NCBI RefSeq assembly: GCF_000010725.1
Contig: NC_013854.1
Span: 3,129,001-3,193,000, forward strand
Direction of reading: 5' to 3'
DNA from: Azospirillum sp. B510
GTDB lineage: Bacteria > Pseudomonadota > Alphaproteobacteria > Azospirillales > Azospirillaceae
DNA: 64,000 nucleotides
Below the pieces are notes generated by a model that ran no database searches, was not told the origin of the DNA, and saw nothing but the letters and a program-made list of their open reading frames with translations. This document shows positions 29,376-38,802 of this stretch, in pieces. Within the stretch, counting starts at the first letter, position 1. Every line of letters begins with the position of its first letter. The position numbers were made by a program, and so were the translations under genes.

Positions 29376-29605
29376 GCATTGTGGGTGATGCTATGCTGGA
29401 TGCCCGCCGCCCCTTTTGCGAGGGGTCCGGCACGCATGAAAATGCCGGCACCGCTCGAATTTGCCAAGTGGTTGCCCGCACGCGGTTCTTTGACATCGTG
29501 AAGAACGAATGTGGATCGGAGTCCGGCTTGGCGATCCGGGAAATGAGATACCCCTCGAAATCGGCGTCATTTTTAGCTATAAAATAAGAGAGTATAGTGG
29601 TGGCT
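29376..29605 (+). promoter_or_regulatory. CRISPR leader
   Basis: These 230 bp lie between cas2 and the first repeat. The last 40 bp are AT-rich and include TATAAAAT at 29578-29585, 21 nt before repeat 1, a plausible -10 element for the pre-crRNA promoter. No clear -35 is seen. Its position next to cas2, with perfect repeats beside it and degenerate repeats at the far end, identifies it as the leader. Confidence 0.75.
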
Positions 29606-32600
29606 CCCTTCCTGGGCGGAAACGCCCAGGCCTCATTGAAGCTACATCTGCGACATCGTTCGCCTTCGCGGTGGCCCGTCCCTTCCTGGGCGGAAACGCC
29701 CAGGCCTCATTGAAGCACGTACTTCCCGCCCATGGAGAAGCCCGTGTAGACGCCCCTTCCTGGGCGGAAACGCCCAGGCCTCATTGAAGCGGCGCAACGA
29801 TCAAGTTTCGTACGTCCCGGACGGCAGGCCCCTTCCTGGGCGGAAACGCCCAGGCCTCATTGAAGCTTGCATATGCGGCATACCAGTACCCGGATTACAA
29901 CCCTTCCTGGGCGGAAACGCCCAGGCCTCATTGAAGCTCAGCGTCCTTAGGATCGTCCGTGAGAAGGTCGGCCATCCCTTCCTGGGCGGAAACGCCCAGG
30001 CCTCATTGAAGCTGCAGGATGGACCCAACTTCGAACTGGAAGAGGCCGCCCTTCCTGGGCGGAAACGCCCAGGCCTCATTGAAGCGCGTCTGCCAAGTCC
30101 ATGCGGGCGAAAGAGACGCGATCCCTTCCTGGGCGGAAACGCCCAGGCCTCATTGAAGCGTTCGGAATATTGATCCGACCCCATTCCGGATCATTCCCTT
30201 CCTGGGCGGAAACGCCCAGGCCTCATTGAAGCAGGCCCGCCGCGTGCTGGGCGCCTCCAATGTCGGACCCCCTTCCTGGGCGGAAACGCCCAGGCCTCAT
30301 TGAAGCGGCGTCTGCCGTCTCCAGCCACTTCGCCAGCACTCCCCCTTCCTGGGCGGAAACGCCCAGGCCTCATTGAAGCGGGTGAAGCCGGCGTTGTCGT
30401 AGGCGATGGCGTCGTAGCCCTTCCTGGGCGGAAACGCCCAGGCCTCATTGAAGCCCCGCGGCACCGGATCGAGGGGCCGCGGCGCAACGGCCCCTTCCTG
30501 GGCGGAAACGCCCAGGCCTCATTGAAGCATCACAATGAACGGCGAACCACCTCGCCCACCCTTGCCCTTCCTGGGCGGAAACGCCCAGGCCTCATTGAAG
30601 CAGGGCGCGGGGAGGGGGAGCGCCCCCATTTCCTTCAGCCCCCTTCCTGGGCGGAAACGCCCAGGCCTCATTGAAGCGCCATGTCGCCGTCGTGCTGTGG
30701 TGTCATCGTGTTGCCACTTCCCTTCCTGGGCGGAAACGCCCAGGCCTCATTGAAGCGGCGGAAGCGGTGTGTCTGGTGGTAGGCTGACGGAGTCCCTTCC
30801 TGGGCGGAAACGCCCAGGCCTCATTGAAGCTCAGTCGGTGCGGATACCGCCTTGGCGATCACAGAGACGGCCCTTCCTGGGCGGAAACGCCCAGGCCTCA
30901 TTGAAGCCCGTGCGGTTGCAACCGGAAGCCAACCCCCATACCCACCCTTCCTGGGCGGAAACGCCCAGGCCTCATTGAAGCATGCCCGGAGGCACCCATG
31001 CCCGAAATCCCATCCCCCCCCTTCCTGGGCGGAAACGCCCAGGCCTCATTGAAGCCCTTGCTAGCGGGGATCTTGATCGCATGGGGCGCCCCCTTCCTGG
31101 GCGGAAACGCCCAGGCCTCATTGAAGCGCGCGAACGCGGGCCTGGGCGAGGTCGTGGACGATGGCCCTTCCTGGGCGGAAACGCCCAGGCCTCATTGAAG
31201 CCGTCGAATGTCTTTGGAATGCGTAGCCATGTTGAAAGCCCTTCCTGGGCGGAAACGCCCAGGCCTCATTGAAGCTTTGATGGCCACAGCTGCACGTCTT
31301 CGCGCCGCAGGATCCCTTCCTGGGCGGAAACGCCCAGGCCTCATTGAAGCGCGATATTGGTTCTCGCCCTGCGCGCGGTCGATCACCTCGGCCCTTCCTG
31401 GGCGGAAACGCCCAGGCCTCATTGAAGCTGCGCGGGGTTGAACGATGGACAAGAGGTTGACGGACCCTTCCTGGGCGGAAACGCCCAGGCCTCATTGAAG
31501 CGCCGGGCCGCACGGTCACCGTCTCCGTCAGCTCCACCCCCTTCCTGGGCGGAAACGCCCAGGCCTCATTGAAGCATGCATATCCCAGGATGCAACTACA
31601 CACTTAGAACCGCCCTTCCTGGGCGGAAACGCCCAGGCCTCATTGAAGCAAGCGCCGCCTGCTGGCAATCGCCCCTGGTGCCGTCCCCTTCCTGGGCGGA
31701 AACGCCCAGGCCTCATTGAAGCGTGGAAGGCTGACCCGACGGCGCCGCGCCACGGTGCGGCCCTTCCTGGGCGGAAACGCCCAGGCCTCATTGAAGCGCG
31801 CTCGAAATACACGGTCCAGCCGGAATCTCCGCAGCCCTTCCTGGGCGGAAACGCCCAGGCCTCATTGAAGCCTGGGGTTCGGCGGCGGGCGGTGGACTTC
31901 GGACATGCCCTTCCTGGGCGGAAACGCCCAGGCCTCATTGAAGCGTCGGCACCTTCGAAGACGCGATGCAGTTTCTCGAAGACCCTTCCTGGGCGGAAAC
32001 GCCCAGGCCTCATTGAAGCCGCGGCCTCGGGAGGCATGGCCTCGTGCCACTGGCCGTCCCTTCCTGGGCGGAAACGCCCAGGCCTCATTGAAGCCGCCGG
32101 CCGTGAGGCCGTCGCCGGGCTGAGCGCCCCCCCTTCCTGGGCGGAAACGCCCAGGCCTCATTGAAGCCGGCGTGATCTTGCCCGGGTTGCGGCGGGAGAG
32201 GCGGCCCTTCCTGGGCGGAAACGCCCAGGCCTCATTGAAGCGTCGAAAGAGTGTGATCAAGCTGCTGCTGTGCATCGCCCTTCCTGGGCGGAAACGCCCA
32301 GGCCTCATTGAAGCCCGACGCGACATAGACGGTGTTGGTCTTGTGCCAGCGGCCCCCTTCCTGGGCGGAAACGCCCAGGCCTCATTGAAGCTGGGGCTGA
32401 TCGTCGCCTTCCTGCCGCCGAAGGCCCCCTTCCTGGGCGGAAACGCCCAGGCCTCATTGAAGCCGGAGGGAAACCACCAGCCGAGCAACGTCGCTCGGCT
32501 TGCCCTTCCTGGGCGGAAACGCCCAGGCCTCATTGAAGCGACGCATGAAGTTCGTACCGGTGGCGTCCCGCGCATATCCCCTTCCTGGGCGGAAACGCCC

Positions 32601-34906
32601 AGGCCTCATTGAAGCCCTGCCGACCCTGATCTGCAGCTTGTCGATGTCGAGCCGCCCTTCCTGGGCGGAAACGCCCAGGCCTCATTGAAGCCGCCGCTCT
32701 ATGAGTTCGTCGCCACGCGGTCCATCACGCCCCTTCCTGGGCGGAAACGCCCAGGCCTCATTGAAGCTGGCCCATCGTCTATGACAGGAACGCCCTGCCC
32801 TTCGAGCCCTTCCTGGGCGGAAACGCCCAGGCCTCATTGAAGCAGATAGACGCTCTGGCGGGGCGTGCCGCCGATGTAGACTCGCCCTTCCTGGGCGGAA
32901 ACGCCCAGGCCTCATTGAAGCGCCATTCCCCTTGTCGCTCTGGTCAAATTGGGCAACCCTTCCTGGGCGGAAACGCCCAGGCCTCATTGAAGCTGCCATA
33001 CAGGCCAGGACTTCACGACCTTTCTGGGAAATCCCCTTCCTGGGCGGAAACGCCCAGGCCTCATTGAAGCGACTCCCAACGGACGCTGACGAAATGGGGC
33101 GCACGCCGCCCCTTCCTGGGCGGAAACGCCCAGGCCTCATTGAAGCTTGAACACTGCGGCGGAACACCCCATCGTGGTAACGCCCTTCCTGGGCGGAAAC
33201 GCCCAGGCCTCATTGAAGCAATGATATGGCTCTCTCGGGCTTCGTCATTGTAGACCCCCCTTCCTGGGCGGAAACGCCCAGGCCTCATTGAAGCAGCAAG
33301 AACTATGTGGATCGAAACATCCTCAATCTTGAACCCTTCCTGGGCGGAAACGCCCAGGCCTCATTGAAGCAACTTCACGATCTCAATGGCTGTTTTGTCA
33401 TCAATAACCCTTCCTGGGCGGAAACGCCCAGGCCTCATTGAAGCAGCAGTCCAGCGGATGCGGCGGTGGTTGGACAACCGCCCCTTCCTGGGCGGAAACG
33501 CCCAGGCCTCATTGAAGCAGCCCCAGGTAGCCCAGCTTGTAGGTCTGGCTGGCTTCCCCTTCCTGGGCGGAAACGCCCAGGCCTCATTGAAGCGCGTCCG
33601 ACAGGTTGGCGCCCGACAGGTGGGCGCGCCCCTTCCTGGGCGGAAACGCCCAGGCCTCATTGAAGCCCGGGTCAGGGTAGGCCATGAGACGGCCATCCGG
33701 CACCCTTCCTGGGCGGAAACGCCCAGGCCTCATTGAAGCGACACAGACAGCAACAAGGCCACCTCATCGGGTGGCCCTTCCTGGGCGGAAACGCCCAGGC
33801 CTCATTGAAGCGGTTTTGGCTGAGTTTCGCACCGCTGCGGGATAATCCCCTTCCTGGGCGGAAACGCCCAGGCCTCATTGAAGCTCTACCGGCAGCAATG
33901 CCGGCAGATCCTGATCGGGGCCCTTCCTGGGCGGAAACGCCCAGGCCTCATTGAAGCTGAATGCTGGGGCATCATGTCCGGCCGTCATCCCGACCCTTCC
34001 TGGGCGGAAACGCCCAGGCCTCATTGAAGCCCGTGGAAAGTGACCGATCTGCGTTTGCTATGAACTGAGCCCTTCCTGGGCGGAAACGCCCAGGCCTCAT
34101 TGAAGCCGTCAACCCAATCAGCCAGACCCCTGGGTGCGGGCTCCCTTCCTGGGCGGAAACGCCCAGGCCTCATTGAAGCTGAATGCGCATTTGTTTCTCC
34201 ATTTCTTCAGGCGGCCCCCCTTCCTGGGCGGAAACGCCCAGGCCTCATTGAAGCTTGCTTTCCGCCGCCTGCGCCGTCATCCTTTGGGGCGCCCTTCCTG
34301 GGCGGAAACGCCCAGGCCTCATTGAAGCAAATGGAGCGTCAGGCGCTCCCAGGGGGAGCGGTCGGACTCTTCCTGGGCGGAAACGCCCAGGCCTCATTGA
34401 AGCCACAAGGCGATAGCGGCGCCCCAGCTCGGCCCGCGCTCTTCCTGGGCGGAAACGCCCAGGCCTCATTGAAGCTTGCTTTCCGCCGCCTGCGCCGTCA
34501 TCCTTTGGGGCGCCCTTCCTGGGCGGAAACGCCCAGGCCTCATTGAAGCAAATGGAGCGTCAGGCGCTCCCAGGGGGAGCGGTCGGACTCTTCCTGGGCG
34601 GAAACGCCCAGGCCTCATTGAAGCCACAAGGCGATAGCGGCGCCCCAGCTCGGCCCGCGCTCTTCCTGGGCGGAAACGCCCAGGCCTCATTGAAGCAAGG
34701 CAGTAGAGGCGCCGGCGGTCGGCTCCGCCGGAACAGCCCTTCCTGGGCGGAAACGCCCAGGCCTCATTGAAGCACCTCCACCCAGGTGTACTGCGGCAAA
34801 GTCCTCGCCACCCCCTTCCTGGGCGGAAACGCCCAGGCCTCATTGAAGCTCGAAGGTGGCCAGCGACAGCCCGGTGCGCTCCACCCCCTTCCTGGGCGGA
34901 AACGCC
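29606..34906 (+). CRISPR. Type I-G CRISPR array, 71 full repeats plus one truncated
   Basis: The 37-nt repeat starts CCCTTCCTGGGCGG and ends GCCTCATTGAAGC. Counting repeat by repeat gives 71 complete copies and a 72nd of 21 nt, cut by an IS66 element, with 71 spacers of about 34-40 nt. Within each repeat CCTGGGCG-GAAA-CGCCCAGG forms a perfect 8-bp stem with a GNRA-type tetraloop, a clear Cas6-type processing hairpin. Repeats are essentially identical up to number 64; numbers 65, 66, 68 and 69 share a C-to-T change at position 2, marking the leader-distal end. Spacers 63-65 are repeated as 66-68. Long frames through the array on both strands are artefacts of the period. Confidence 0.99.
34255..34696 (+). 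repeat. Tandem duplication of three spacer-repeat units
   Basis: Positions 34255-34475 and 34476-34696 are two 221-bp copies that appear identical. Each contains three spacers and three repeats, including the same C-to-T repeat variants. The duplication lowers the number of distinct spacers from 71 to 68. Confidence 0.95.
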
Positions 34907-35001
34907 GTAAGCGTCGTCTGAGTGCTGCCTTGCGGGAGGAGTGTGCCGCGTGCTGAAAGCTGGACGTCGGCGGCACCGGTGGGTGTGGCTGGCTTGGCAT
35001 C

Positions 35002-35442
35002 GTGGCAAGCAGCGTGGTTTGCACTGTGGCAGTCCAACGTATCGAGGTCATCACCGGCGCCGGCGGGCGGCGCACCTACTCGGCCGAGGAGAAGATCCGC
35101 TTGGTCGGCGAGGCCCACGGCGGGCGCGGCGCCGTCGTCGCGGTGGCCCGCCGCCACGGCGTGTGCACCAGCCTGATCTACCGCTGGCGCCGACAGTTCA
35201 AGAGCGGAGAACTGTCTGCCGCGGCGCCCTCCTTCGTGCCGGTTCATGTGTTGGAGGGGCCGCCGTCCGCCGGCCTGCTCTCTCCCACCAAGACGCCGTC
35301 GGCGCCGGAGCCGGCACCCTCAGCCGAGCGCCGTGCCGCCCTGGTCGAGGTGGTTCTCGCCAACGGCCGCGTGCTGCGCGTCGCCGAGGATATCGCCCCG
35401 GCCACGCTGCGCCGACTGGTCGGCGCGTTGGATTCGCCATGA
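35002..35442 (+). CDS. tnpA: IS66 TnpA accessory protein
   Basis: This protein of about 146 residues has a Tn3/IS66-type helix-turn-helix ([16 protein letters not shown] and [15 protein letters not shown]), the usual TnpA of IS66 elements. The start is GTG. Its stop overlaps the tnpB ATG by ATGA. An amino-acid-identical copy lies at 54388-54828 on the other strand. Confidence 0.9.
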   Translation: MASSVVCTVAVQRIEVITGAGGRRTYSAEEKIRLVGEAHGGRGAVVAVARRHGVCTSLIYRWRRQFKSGELSAAAPSFVPVHVLEGPPSAGLLSPTKTPSAPEPAPSAERRAALVEVVLANGRVLRVAEDIAPATLRRLVGALDSP

Positions 35443-35590
35443 TCTCGGTTCCCGCCGGGGTGCGGGTCTATCTGGCGATGGGCGCCACCGACATGCGCAA
35501 GGGCATGGACGGGTTGGCCATGCTCGCCCAGCAGGTCCTTCAGCAGGACCCGTTCGCCGGCCATTTGTTTGTTTTCCGGGGCCGCCGAGG
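35439..35590 (+). pseudogene. tnpB: IS66 tnpB, 5' part (interrupted)
   Basis: It begins [20 protein letters not shown] and runs to LFVFRGRRG, where homology breaks at the serine-recombinase element. The rest resumes at 40811 with DLVKIIWYDGQGSCLF. Joining the parts across a GG dinucleotide restores a TnpB of about 115 residues. Confidence 0.9.
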
Positions 35591-35631
35591 GGATTGAGCG
35601 TCATTCAGCATACAGTTTCGAGTCGGCTCGC

Positions 35632-36075
35632 GTGGAGTATCCGTGGCACCCGCTGTACGGGAAGACATTGAGGGTGGTGAGCCGGACAGTACGTGGTGGT
35701 CACTCCGTCCTGTGGCTCGAGGAACGCCCTGATACCGCCCGGGAATTGCCGGCCTGGATGTGCGACGCGGCCTACTGCCTTGATATGGCGGCATTGTGTC
35801 CGCCGCAGACCACAGTCGCAGCCCTTAGCGCATTGGCGGCAGTTCTCTCGGATCTGCGGGACTCGATCGGCGACGGCGCAGCATCGGACAACTCACCCAC
35901 GGAGGAGGTTGCCGATGACCAGACGACCGCGGCCGACGTCCCAACTCTCGCTCGCTCTCTCTGTTCCGCTTCAGGACATCGCCGTTCCGGACGAAGTCGT
36001 GCAAGTACTGGCGGATCTCCTCTTGGAAGCTGTGGGCGCCCATCTCGACATGGAGAACAGGGAGGAGGCCCATGA
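35632..36075 (+). CDS. DUF5372-like protein of recombinase element
   Basis: The conserved core VEYPWHPLYGKTLRVVSRTV and GHSVLWLEERPDTARELPAWM resembles the small DUF5372-type proteins encoded next to large serine recombinases in proteobacterial elements. The function is unknown. The frame is open from upstream within tnpB; GTG at 35632 is the best internal start. The 3' part overlaps the next small gene by about 160 bp in another frame and has low-complexity arginine-rich sequence there, so a frameshift near 35900 is possible. Confidence 0.55.
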   Translation: MEYPWHPLYGKTLRVVSRTVRGGHSVLWLEERPDTARELPAWMCDAAYCLDMAALCPPQTTVAALSALAAVLSDLRDSIGDGAASDNSPTEEVADDQTTAADVPTLARSLCSASGHRRSGRSRASTGGSPLGSCGRPSRHGEQGGGP

Positions 36076-36094
36076 GCACCAAGATCACCGTTGA
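35915..36094 (+). CDS. Small protein upstream of serine recombinase
   Basis: A 59-residue frame begins MTRRPRPTSQLSLALSVPLQ and is preceded by an excellent ribosome site (GGAGGAGG). It overlaps the start of the recombinase gene. The function is unknown. Its ribosome site and position suggest it is a real element gene, perhaps a recombinase accessory factor. Confidence 0.55.
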   Translation: MTRRPRPTSQLSLALSVPLQDIAVPDEVVQVLADLLLEAVGAHLDMENREEAHEHQDHR

Positions 36095-36185
36095 TCATCT
36101 GGGCCGCGGTGCCGCGATCTATGTTCGCCAATCCACACCTGGTCAATTGATCAACCACACGGAAAGCCGTCGCCGACAGTATGAC
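36072..36185 (+). pseudogene. Large serine recombinase, 5' part (interrupted)
   Basis: The first 38 codons begin MSTKITVDHLGRGAAIYVRQ and include the catalytic Ser region (YVRQSTPGQ). GGAGGAGG precedes the ATG. The frame is cut at an 8-bp sequence AGTATGAC duplicated on both sides of the IS21-family element, and it continues in frame at 38803. Confidence 0.9.
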
Positions 36186-36337
36186 TGCGTATTTCGGCGA
36201 ATTCGCCCAGGCGTTTCGGTTGAAAGCGCCCACCGTTTCGGCGAAAGCGCCCACCCGAATTGCAAGCTGGTGGGAGCCGGGGCCGAACCCTGGATTTACG
36301 TTATGAAGGTTGTGGGTTTGGTTGCCAAGCACCGGCC

Positions 36338-37093
36338 TTAGGTGTCGGGGGTTTCGCTGGCGGCATCGGCCTTGGTGCGGCGCATGGAGTCGCCATGCAG
36401 GTCGATGCGGTAGGCCCGATGCACGAGGCGGTCGAGGATGGCGTCGGCGTAGGTGGCATCGCCGATGAGCCGATGCCAGTTGGCCACGGGAACTTGGGTG
36501 GCCAGCATGGTTGCGGCCCGGTCGTGGCGGTCATCGATCACCTCCATCAGGTCCAGGCGCTGAGGCGCGGTCAGCTCGGTCATCGCCCAGTCATCCAGGA
36601 TCAGCAGGTCGAGCCGGGCGATCCGTCGCAGCAGCCGGGCGAGCGAACCGTCCAGGCGGGCGGTGGCCAGATCGTCCAGCAGGCGGGTCAGCCGGGTGTA
36701 GAGTACGCTGTGGCCTTCCCGCGCCGCCTGGTTGCCGAGTGCACAGGCCAGCCAGGTCTTGCCGATCCCGGTCGGGCCGGTGATCAGAACCGGCCGGTTC
36801 TCCTTCACCCAGCGCCCGGTGGCCAGCTCGCGCACAACACCGCGATCGAGCCCACGCGGGGTGCGCAGGTCGAGGTCCTCCAGGCAGGCCGTCTGGCGCA
36901 GCCGGGCACGTTTCAGTCGGCTGGCGAGTGCGGTGTTGGCGCGCTCTGCCGCTTCCCGCTCGATCAGCGTGCCCAACTGCTCGTCGAAGGCCAGTTGGCC
37001 GCGATCGGGCAGGCGTTCCAGCGCCTCCAACCCCTTGGCCATGCCGTACAGCCGCAACTGGCGCAGCCGCTCGTGGTTGACGTGCTTCATCAT
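36338..37093 (-). CDS. istB: IstB-type helper ATPase of IS21 element
   Basis: This 251-residue AAA+ ATPase has Walker A ITGPTGIGKTWLACAL and Walker B LDLLILDDWAM. IstB acts with IstA to choose target DNA and activate transposition. ATG at 37093 has GGAGA upstream and lies 10 bp after istA. Frame intact. Confidence 0.92.
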   Translation of the reverse strand: MMKHVNHERLRQLRLYGMAKGLEALERLPDRGQLAFDEQLGTLIEREAAERANTALASRLKRARLRQTACLEDLDLRTPRGLDRGVVRELATGRWVKENRPVLITGPTGIGKTWLACALGNQAAREGHSVLYTRLTRLLDDLATARLDGSLARLLRRIARLDLLILDDWAMTELTAPQRLDLMEVIDDRHDRAATMLATQVPVANWHRLIGDATYADAILDRLVHRAYRIDLHGDSMRRTKADAASETPDT

Positions 37094-37103
37094 CGTATCT
37101 CCG

Positions 37104-38618
37104 TCAGTGATAGTAGGAAGGGCCGCGCAGATTGGTGTGCTCGCCGGCACCGGCCGCGTCCGCCGTTGTGGCCGGGGGAGCGGTCAACCAGCGCTGGACG
37201 TAGCGGTAGGATCCGACGTTGGCCTCCAGCGCCGCCTGGCAGGCTTGCTCCAGCCGGCTGGTGCCGTGGGTGGCCGCCAAGCGGATCAGGCCGATCCCGG
37301 CCCGCACCGCCTGTTCGGGGTGATCGGCGCCGGCCAGGATGCGTTCGAACAGCAGCGCGGCGGCCGGGCCGATGGCGGCCAGTTCGGTCTGGATGGCATC
37401 GGGGGTGAAGCGGGCGACGGCCCGGTGGTTGGCGGGGCGATGGGCGTCCAGCGTCACGGTGGCGCCGTCCTGCCGGCGGACATGGCAGGCCATCCGCTTG
37501 CCGCGCAGGAAGACGCTGATCACGCCGGCGGTGCTGTGCACGTCGACCGTCTTGCCGATCAGCGTGTGGGGCACCGAGTAGACGCCGCCGTCGAGAGCGA
37601 GATGATAGTCGGGCGGGACCTTGTGGCGCGCCCAGGTGCCCGGCACGAAGCGGTCCGGCGGCAAGGGGCGCAGGGTCGGCTGCTCCTCGGCGGCGAACAG
37701 GCCGGCGCGCGTGTCCTGCGGCCGGCGGCTCAAGGGAGCGGCATTGAGGGTGGCCAGCTTGTCGCGCAAGGCCGCGTTGGCGGCGTCCAGCGTGGCGAAG
37801 GGCGTATCGCGCAGCGGGGCCAGCACCCGCCGCTCGACCTGCTGCACGCCGTTCTCGGCGCTGGGCTTGTCGCGCGGGCGCCGCACCCGGGCCGGCAGGA
37901 CGGCGGTGCGGTAGTGCCGGGCGAGATCGTGATAAGCCGGGTTGATCGCCGGATCGTAGAAGGAGGCGTGGCTGACGCCGACCTTGAGGTTATCCGGCAC
38001 CAGCTTGCCCGGCACGCCGCCCAGATGTTCGAACAGCCGGGTGTGGGAGGCCAGCCACTCCTCCGCCTGCTGGGTCCAGGTCGCCTCGGCATAGACGTAG
38101 CCCGAATACGGCAGGCAGGCGACAAACACCTGGGCCTGCCGCGCCTCAGCGCCGAGCCCGACGGTCAGCGTCATCCCAGCGTAATCAACCTCGATCGCCG
38201 CCCCCGGCCGATGTTCCCGGCGCAGACGCGGCTCGGCATGAGCACCCTGCCATGCCCGGAAATGCTGGACGAATTGGGTGTAGCGATAGCCGCCGGGATG
38301 GACCTCCAGGTATTCCTCCCACAGCAGCCGCAGCGTTACGCCACGGCGGCCGAGTTCCCGGCTGATGTGCCGCCAGTCGGGCACCGGGCGCGCCGACGTG
38401 ACCGGAGGCGGGAACAGCCGCTCCTCCAGCTCGACGTCCGTCCAGCCCAGCACATCCGCGTACTGCAGCCCGGAGGCCCGTAGCCGCTCCAGGTAATCGC
38501 GCACGGTGCTGCGCGGCAGCCGGCAGGCATCGGCAATCTGCCGTTGGCTGGCGCCAAACTCATCCCGCAGACGAAGGACTTCTCTGATCCGCCGCATGTC
38601 CGACCTCGCTCGGGGCAT
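37104..38618 (-). CDS. istA: IstA transposase of IS21 element
   Basis: This 504-residue transposase has an N-terminal helix-turn-helix (FGASQRQIADACRLPRSTVR) and a retroviral-type integrase core (PGAAIEVDYAGM with the first Asp; FEHLGGVPGKLVPDNLKVGV with the second). AGGAGG lies 6 nt before ATG 38618. Frame intact. Confidence 0.92.
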   Translation of the reverse strand: MPRARSDMRRIREVLRLRDEFGASQRQIADACRLPRSTVRDYLERLRASGLQYADVLGWTDVELEERLFPPPVTSARPVPDWRHISRELGRRGVTLRLLWEEYLEVHPGGYRYTQFVQHFRAWQGAHAEPRLRREHRPGAAIEVDYAGMTLTVGLGAEARQAQVFVACLPYSGYVYAEATWTQQAEEWLASHTRLFEHLGGVPGKLVPDNLKVGVSHASFYDPAINPAYHDLARHYRTAVLPARVRRPRDKPSAENGVQQVERRVLAPLRDTPFATLDAANAALRDKLATLNAAPLSRRPQDTRAGLFAAEEQPTLRPLPPDRFVPGTWARHKVPPDYHLALDGGVYSVPHTLIGKTVDVHSTAGVISVFLRGKRMACHVRRQDGATVTLDAHRPANHRAVARFTPDAIQTELAAIGPAAALLFERILAGADHPEQAVRAGIGLIRLAATHGTSRLEQACQAALEANVGSYRYVQRWLTAPPATTADAAGAGEHTNLRGPSYYH

Positions 38619-38802
38619 CCCGATCCTCCTTGGCCTGTGCCGTGGAAAGATCATGGGGATGCCAAAGGCTGGTTCGGACCCCGATACCACCACTCCTACG
38701 GGTGGGCGAATTCACCGAAACGGCTGGGCGCTTTCACCGTTCTGCCCGGGCGCTTTCCGCCGTTCCCGCTGGGTGCTTTCCGCCGAAATATGCAAGTATG
38801 AC

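Larger units (their letters stand above)
36186..38794 (-). mobile_element. IS21-family element, 8-bp target duplication
   Basis: The 2609-bp element has termini TGCGTATTTCGGCG and TGCATATTTCGGCG (inverted). Both ends carry further internal repeats of the GGGCGCTTTC / GAAAGCGCCC type, as usual for IS21. AGTATGAC flanks it on both sides (36178-36185 and 38795-38802). It encodes istA and istB and splits a recombinase gene, so the insertion is precise and probably recent. Confidence 0.95.

Noticed and set aside
29606..34906. Many open frames on both strands of the array with recurring PGRKRPGLIEA or RFRPGR segments
   Set aside because: They are translations of the CRISPR repeat itself. The 37-nt repeat with 35-39-nt spacers keeps frames open by chance, and no start or ribosome site supports them.
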